Assembly: GCA_024638765.1 (NCBI GenBank)
Contig: JAHEJT010000001.1
Coordinates: 32,712-78,876 of the forward strand
Reading direction: 5' to 3'
From: Verrucomicrobiales bacterium
GTDB taxonomy: Bacteria > Verrucomicrobiota > Verrucomicrobiia > Verrucomicrobiales > DEV007
Length of the DNA: 46,165 nucleotides
This document shows, in pieces, positions 41,863 to 46,165 of this stretch. Every line of letters begins with the position of its first letter. Position 1 is the first letter of the stretch. A program made the translations under genes and the position numbers. Below the pieces are notes generated by a model, which saw only the letters and a program-made list of their open reading frames with translations, did no database searches and was not told the origin of the DNA.

Positions 41863-44400
41863 TCACTGCGCCTCGCAGGCCGCCGCAGGCCGGGTTATCC
41901 GGCGCCAGAAATAATCGAGTTCCTGGATGATCAAGTTGACCACCTCACGCGGGTCGTGAGGCAGCGCCCCCGATTCCACTTCCGCAAACAACTCAGCCCC
42001 CGCGTAAAGCGCACCCGCAGTCTCCGGATCGATCTCGATCACATCCAGGGATACCCCTTTGCCAACTGCCGATTTTCGGAGATGTTCTACCGCGGTAACG
42101 CTGGATTCGCGCCAGGAAGGCGTCAGCGCCACCATCTTCACGTCCATTTCCCCTTGCTCCCAGCCATTCTCCGGCTCTTGACCGGCGGCGGCGCCCCGCC
42201 CGGCCGTCATCTCAAGGATTTCCGCCCAAAACTCCTCGTCCTCCGCCGGCGCGAACGCCAGGAAAATCTCGTCGCTGCCGGATACCCACCGCAGGGCCTT
42301 TCCGCCGCCACGCCCCGGCGACTCCAACTCCCGCTGCCGGATCATGGGAAAGACCGCGCCCACCGCCCGTGCAACCTCCCCGATCCGATCGAGACCCAGG
42401 GGTTCAGTGCCGGCTGATTCGGCGGCGGTCCCGCGCAGACGATTAAAATACGAGGGGAGGTCGTCACGGGTCTCCTCTGAAAGAATCTCCGCAAACTGTT
42501 CCAGCGTGCGCGGGCTCGGTGCCCCCGGCTTTTCCTCGCCGACGCCTCCTTCCTGCGAGGTGTCACTCTCCTCCGCATCTCCTTCGCGAAAGTCATCGCC
42601 CGTAATCATCCGGATGAGCTTGCGAAAACTCCCCATGGGTTTCGTCGCTTCTTCGAATTGCGTTCCCTTAAAAAGCGGAAGCTGTCTGGCGCCTCCGCTT
42701 TCCTCCTCCTCCACCGCCGGAGCAGTTTCCTCGGCCGAAACCAGTGGCTCGAGCTTTGGCAGCACCTCGTCATTGGACTCTTCTTCCTTGTCCGAAAGAA
42801 TGGATTTTTCTTCGGGCTCATTGACTGGCTCTGCGGTTTTCGGGGAAGTCGACGCCTCCGTCTTCTCTTCTCCCGCCACATCGGAAGCCTGAGTCACGTC
42901 GCCTCCGAAAAGTGCGTCGAAGTCGGGCAGAGTCATCCCCGGCCACGATTCCTGCTCCGGGATGGGCGCCTCAGTGGCCCCGGGCTCGATCGGCTCCTCT
43001 TGAGAGTCAGCCAGACTAAAGGCCTCCCCCTCCACCGGTGCCAAGCCTTCCTGCTCCCGCTTCCGCGCGGCTTGATCCTCAGAGGGCGGCTCGCTCAAGG
43101 AGATAAATTCGACGTCCGCCAAGCTGGAAAGAGTTTTCTCCCCGCGCCCCGCTCCTTCATCTTCCAGACCGGGCCGGGATCCGGTCGCCGCCCCTTCTTC
43201 CCCATACCCGTAGTCCGCCGACTCAAAGCGCATCCAGCATTCTTTCGCGAATCGGATCACGTCGCGGGGGGACCGCTGGGCGCCCGCAACGCCGCTTCCA
43301 AAAAAACCGTCCAGATCGAGCAACGGCTGGAATCGGAACTTCACATCATCCGGAATGGCCGCTTGTTTGAAGCGTTCTTCGATAAGCAATTCCGCCTGCT
43401 CACGGGTGATCCCCCCCATGGTAACCACGGTGCCACTGAGACGATCCTGAAGCGCGCCCGGCAAGACGGATGAAAAACCCGACTCCCAAAGATCCTGGTT
43501 GACGCTGAGGATCGCCAGGCAACCGGGAGAGAAATCCGTAATATCCCGAACCAACAACGCAATCTTCCGGACTTCTTGTTCCTCGCCAAAAAATTCGTCC
43601 AAATCATCGAACAGGAGGACTACCGGTCTCCCGTCGGAGAGCATTCGGAGGAGAGTCCGGCACTTGGCACGGAAAGAAACCTCCCGGGATCCGCCGCGCC
43701 AGTCAGGCACATCAGAATCGAGAAATCGTCGCAGCAGCGTCTTGCGGTTGACTCCCTCTCGCGGACATTCCCGGCTGAAGGTGCACAGTTCCCGAAGCCA
43801 AAAGAGAGCTTGCTCATAAGAAATCGAATACCTCACCATTGCCTGCTTGCCGTAGGAAGCCAACAAGGATTCGAATACCTCACTAAACCATCTCACAGCC
43901 TCCGATTCGGGGTCGGCGAAATCGAATGTGCCGACAGAATCGGATTCGAGTCCGTGGATGACCTTTTCGGGATCAGCGCTGGGAATTTCTCCGGACCGGA
44001 TCAACGTCGCTGTTAAGCCGCCGAAAACATTCCGGGCCAACTCTTCGAGCAACGAAATTTTACTCACAGGCCCTCGCGCTTCATCGCAGTTATTCAACAG
44101 TTCTGCCAGCAGTTCTTCCCAGCTTGGCTCACGCTCCCTCTGCAATCGGACCGGGAGAAAGCAATGCGACTTCTGGAACTCGTGCCCCAGACGGGAGAGC
44201 AAATAACTTTTCCCATAACCGGCCCGGGGAGCCTTCAGGAGCACCAGGTTGCCGCGCCCGCCCGATTCGAGCGACACATCGAGGAGTTCCGAGAGGCGCA
44301 ATGCCAGGAATTCGAACTCCGTCTCGTGCAAGAGCGCCGCGCTGGAAAAATCCGGCGGCGCATCCTCCAGGACATCGCTGGAAAAAGGGTTACTGGACAT
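41863..44400 (-). CDS. Large AAA-type ATPase with acidic linker and unrecognised C-terminal domain
   Basis: An 845-residue protein without signal or membrane segments. Residues 25-395 form a STAND/Orc-like AAA ATPase: a P-loop RAGYGKSYLL (59-68, degenerate at its first position), Walker B VVLLFDDLDEFFG (260-272), sensor-1-like LAILSVNQDL with N301, a candidate arginine in LQDRLSG (R320), and a lid helix SPRDVIRFAKECW (377-389). Residues about 395-630 are acidic and low-complexity, probably disordered. Residues about 630-845 form a folded domain I do not recognise (RIGEVARAVGAVFPMIRQRE; VKMVALTPSWRESSVTAVEH; PREVVNLIIQELDYFWRRIT). A regulatory or defence-type ATPase is possible but unproven. 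Confidence 0.75.
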   Translation of the reverse strand: MSSNPFSSDVLEDAPPDFSSAALLHETEFEFLALRLSELLDVSLESGGRGNLVLLKAPRAGYGKSYLLSRLGHEFQKSHCFLPVRLQREREPSWEELLAELLNNCDEARGPVSKISLLEELARNVFGGLTATLIRSGEIPSADPEKVIHGLESDSVGTFDFADPESEAVRWFSEVFESLLASYGKQAMVRYSISYEQALFWLRELCTFSRECPREGVNRKTLLRRFLDSDVPDWRGGSREVSFRAKCRTLLRMLSDGRPVVLLFDDLDEFFGEEQEVRKIALLVRDITDFSPGCLAILSVNQDLWESGFSSVLPGALQDRLSGTVVTMGGITREQAELLIEERFKQAAIPDDVKFRFQPLLDLDGFFGSGVAGAQRSPRDVIRFAKECWMRFESADYGYGEEGAATGSRPGLEDEGAGRGEKTLSSLADVEFISLSEPPSEDQAARKREQEGLAPVEGEAFSLADSQEEPIEPGATEAPIPEQESWPGMTLPDFDALFGGDVTQASDVAGEEKTEASTSPKTAEPVNEPEEKSILSDKEEESNDEVLPKLEPLVSAEETAPAVEEEESGGARQLPLFKGTQFEEATKPMGSFRKLIRMITGDDFREGDAEESDTSQEGGVGEEKPGAPSPRTLEQFAEILSEETRDDLPSYFNRLRGTAAESAGTEPLGLDRIGEVARAVGAVFPMIRQRELESPGRGGGKALRWVSGSDEIFLAFAPAEDEEFWAEILEMTAGRGAAAGQEPENGWEQGEMDVKMVALTPSWRESSVTAVEHLRKSAVGKGVSLDVIEIDPETAGALYAGAELFAEVESGALPHDPREVVNLIIQELDYFWRRITRPAAACEAQ

Positions 44401-44514
44401 AGTTGAGGCGGGAACCCGAGGCGCCGGAACGCCCTGAGATCAATGGCGGGAGTGAGGGACGAAGGAAAAGTTCTATACTATCTCAAATTAAGGTAGCAAA
44501 TGAAAGTACAGTCT

Positions 44515-44529
44515 CTGCTATAATAGCAG
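44515..44529. promoter_or_regulatory. Perfect palindrome over a TATAAT box
   Basis: CTGCTAT-A-ATAGCAG is a perfect 7+1+7 palindrome, with TATAAT at 44519-44524 on the plus strand, in an AT-rich island between the divergent ATPase and coiled-coil genes. A good -35 element is not seen. The rest of 44401-44715 (315 bp) shows nothing recognisable, apart from a possible minus-strand promoter (TTTGCT, 17 bp, TATAGA). Confidence 0.4.
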
Positions 44530-44715
44530 CGAACTGCGCGGCAATTCCTCGCTTTCAATAAATCCAAATTGTCAGGATTGCTTCAGCAGTGCCCGCCACC
44601 GCCCGCATCCTCCCACAGCGGCAGCCAATTTGCTCCCCGCACCCCTCGCTTGAGCGCAGAATACTTCCCGGCGACGCTGGCACTGCTCCTCCTCTTGCAC
44701 TATAGTTTCGCCTAT

Positions 44716-45243
44716 ATGGAACAAGCGCTCCAGATCCTTAGTCATCCCTTCACACTCGGCCTCCTCCTGGGCCTGCTCTTTTTCAGCCTCTCCCTTTACG
44801 CCCATATCAAAACGAAAATGGATTTTCGCCGCTATCGCCGGCACCTCAGCGATAAACTTGAACTGGAAGCTAAGCACCTCGAAACCCTGAAAAAGGAAAA
44901 AGAGCAACTCGCCACCGAAAACGAAAATCTCCGCATCAAAACGGTTCAGTCTGCCGAGATGCCCCAGAATAAACTGGAAAGGGAACTCGAGATTCTTGCC
45001 CGCGCTGAGAAGAACATGATGATCCAGGCGCCAGGTTTCGCGCCAGCCTGGGAGACCGCCAAGTCCCATGCTCTTGCCGAAATCACCGAGGAGGAACGCG
45101 GCAACACCCTTCCTAAGCGCATCTTCCGGAAATTCTTCGGCGCCACCTCCGACCGCGAGATCCCAACCGAGGCCCTGCCCTCTCCCAGCGATCGTGACGG
45201 CGACGAACAGCCCGCCGAAAGCCGGGCCAGCAACGGTTCCTGA
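44716..45243 (+). CDS. Small membrane-anchored coiled-coil protein of unknown function
   Basis: A 175-residue protein not recognised. N-terminal membrane helix (about 11-28, TLGLLLGLLFFSLSLY), then a charged coiled coil (about 35-72, KLELEAKHLETLKKEKEQLA), a second helical part (NKLERELEILARAEK), a region with GFAPAWETAKSHALAEI, and a disordered acidic tail. The layout resembles YhcB/LapA-like envelope adaptors only in outline. The start ATG 44716 is chosen because the membrane helix follows it directly; the frame is open 49 codons further, with a Pro-rich segment of no similarity. Confidence 0.7.
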   Translation: MEQALQILSHPFTLGLLLGLLFFSLSLYAHIKTKMDFRRYRRHLSDKLELEAKHLETLKKEKEQLATENENLRIKTVQSAEMPQNKLERELEILARAEKNMMIQAPGFAPAWETAKSHALAEITEEERGNTLPKRIFRKFFGATSDREIPTEALPSPSDRDGDEQPAESRASNGS

Positions 45244-45321
45244 GCGCCGCCGTCCGCCCGCGCCGGCCATCCCGAATCGTTCGAACAGAGCTCGCATCGC
45301 CCCCGGACTACCGATTCCCGA

Positions 45322-45342
45322 GTTCCATCTTCCATCCTCCCT
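45322..45342. repeat. Short seven-base-phase repeat before the HAD gene
   Basis: GTTCCAT, CTTCCAT and CCTCCCT in 7-bp phase, ending 6 bp before the GTG start at 45348. Confidence 0.5.
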
Positions 45343-45347
45343 TCTCT

Positions 45348-45953
45348 GTGCATCTCGACATCCCGGACGGCGAATTCGACGCCTACATCTTCGATTGTGA
45401 CGGTACCCTCGTCGATTCGATGCCCTTGCACCATCGCGCCTGGACCGCGGCCTTCGAACATCAAGGCGCCCCCTTCGAATTTACCGAGGAAATCTTCTAC
45501 GAACTCGCCGGCGTTCCCGATCTTCGCATCGTGGAGATTATGAACGAACGCTTTGACTCGCGCCTCGATGGCCATGCCGTCGGAGAGAAAAAACTCACGG
45601 TCTACATGGAGTCCCTCCACCAACTCCAACCCGTGGCTGCGGTCGCCGAATTCGCCCGCACTCTGGCCGGAAAAAAACCCATCGCGGTTGCCTCCGGCAG
45701 CCAGATGTCGACCGTCAAACCCTCGCTGGAACACACCGGTCTCATCGACATGTTTGACGTGATCATCACGGCGGAAATGGTGACTCACGGAAAACCCGCG
45801 CCCGACATCTTCCTCCTCGGCGCCGAGAAGCTCGGAGTCGATCCCGCAGGATGTCTCGTCTTCGAAGACGGTCAGTCCGGCATTCAGGCCGCCAAAGCCG
45901 CCGGCATGCAATCCGTCTTCGTGCCCAGCCGAAACACCGTAAGGCCCAGTTGA
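45348..45953 (+). CDS. HAD-superfamily phosphatase, YqaB/beta-phosphoglucomutase-like
   Basis: A 201-residue HAD subfamily IA enzyme. Motif I is FDCDGTLVDS with D16 and D18, followed by MPLHHRAW of the cap. Motif II is VASGSQ, motif III the Lys in HGKPAPDIFLL, motif IV CLVFEDGQSGIQAAKAAGM. It is close by eye to E. coli YqaB, a fructose-1-phosphatase, including the length. The start is GTG 45348, giving the expected distance to motif I. It is 104 bp after the coiled-coil gene, probably an unrelated transcript. Confidence 0.88.
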   Translation: MHLDIPDGEFDAYIFDCDGTLVDSMPLHHRAWTAAFEHQGAPFEFTEEIFYELAGVPDLRIVEIMNERFDSRLDGHAVGEKKLTVYMESLHQLQPVAAVAEFARTLAGKKPIAVASGSQMSTVKPSLEHTGLIDMFDVIITAEMVTHGKPAPDIFLLGAEKLGVDPAGCLVFEDGQSGIQAAKAAGMQSVFVPSRNTVRPS

Positions 45954-45985
45954 CAGGAGGACACCGCCCCCGTCTCTGCCTCCCC

Positions 45986-46080
45986 CCACCCGTCCGGCCT
46001 CAAACCGCCCGCCGGCCTCCCCCCCGACTCGTCCGGCCTTCCCGCGCCTGTCCGGTCTCCCCCGACTCGTCCGGCATCGC
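45986..46080. repeat. Imperfect GTCCGGCCT-type direct repeats
   Basis: CCGTCCGGCCTC, CTCGTCCGGCCTT, CTGTCCGGTCTC and CTCGTCCGGCATC occur at roughly regular spacing, with CCCCCGACTCGTCCGGC present twice. C-rich noncoding DNA after the HAD gene. Confidence 0.65.
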
Positions 46081-46127
46081 TCAACACAAGCCAACGCGAT
46101 TCCAATCCCGACGCCCCGGGACAACAG

Positions 46128-46160
46128 CCCATCAACCCATCAACCCACCAACCCACCAAC
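46128..46160. repeat. Period-8 tandem repeat at the right window edge
   Basis: CCCATCAA twice and CCCACCAA twice in 8-bp phase, then the window ends. Together with the CACTGAA array at base 1 this suggests that both ends lie in repeat tracts. Confidence 0.8.
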
Positions 46161-46165
46161 CCTCC

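Overview
The window is GC-rich bacterial chromosome with closely packed genes of clearly Gram-negative type: Kdo transferase, an AsmA-like protein, a tripartite RND pump with a lipoprotein outer-membrane channel, and murein recycling through Mpl. A plant/cyanobacteria-type GlgC, a plant-like acetolactate synthase, a DUF5069 protein and intergenic DNA full of short palindromes fit a member of the PVC group, most likely Verrucomicrobiota. That placement is an inference from family resemblance; there is no rRNA gene or marker tree here. Both window edges lie in short tandem repeats (period 7 on the left, period 8 on the right), as expected of a contig broken at repeats.

Layout. 307-3802 (minus): a murein-peptide recycling group with an amidase_2 protein, Mpl ligase and an M14 peptidase. 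3980-4594 (plus): a YihX-like HAD phosphatase. 4813-7380 (minus): a tandem-ACT protein and GlmS. 7494-8789 (plus): GlgC, convergent with an ankyrin-repeat lipoprotein (8800-10392, minus). tRNA-Glu(UUC) lies at 10706-10777 (minus). 11252-18427 (minus) reads in transcription order: acetolactate synthase, rhomboid protease, small membrane-anchored protein, AsmA-like protein, RsmD, KdtA; the last two overlap by ATGA. 18551-23064 (plus): PolX, PlsY, GpsA, a zinc-ribbon protein and a GNAT acetyltransferase. 23359-24912 (minus): a DUF5069 protein and a solitary DNA methyltransferase. 25034-31828 (plus): a TetR regulator and a complete RND efflux system, followed by a YbdG-like MscS channel. 33458-38613 (minus): an MTH1-like NUDIX hydrolase and gcvT-gcvH-gcvP. 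39065 to the end: a rhomboid-like pseudoprotease with a zinc ribbon, TrpD, YqgE/AlgH, a large AAA-type ATPase with an unrecognised C-terminal domain, a small membrane/coiled-coil protein and a YqaB-like HAD phosphatase.

Almost all genes are housekeeping. The unusual biology is between them. At least six families of short palindromic elements recur. (A) REPIN-like pairs of about 160 bp whose arms begin GTCATCCCGAGCGGAGTC. (B) Pairs with GTAGCCGCGCTC ... GGCGGCTAC arms. (C) GGAGAACGAACC hairpins. (D) Palindromes built round GGATGCC. (E) A CCCTCTCCCCGGGGAGAGG pair. (F) Small hairpins with a GCGAAG core. Independently, nearly every sizeable intergenic gap carries a run of short repeats in exact seven-base phase, with a different word in each gap. 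Several repeats overlap stop codons or sit a few bases from start codons. I found no CRISPR array, insertion sequence, prophage or transposase in the window.
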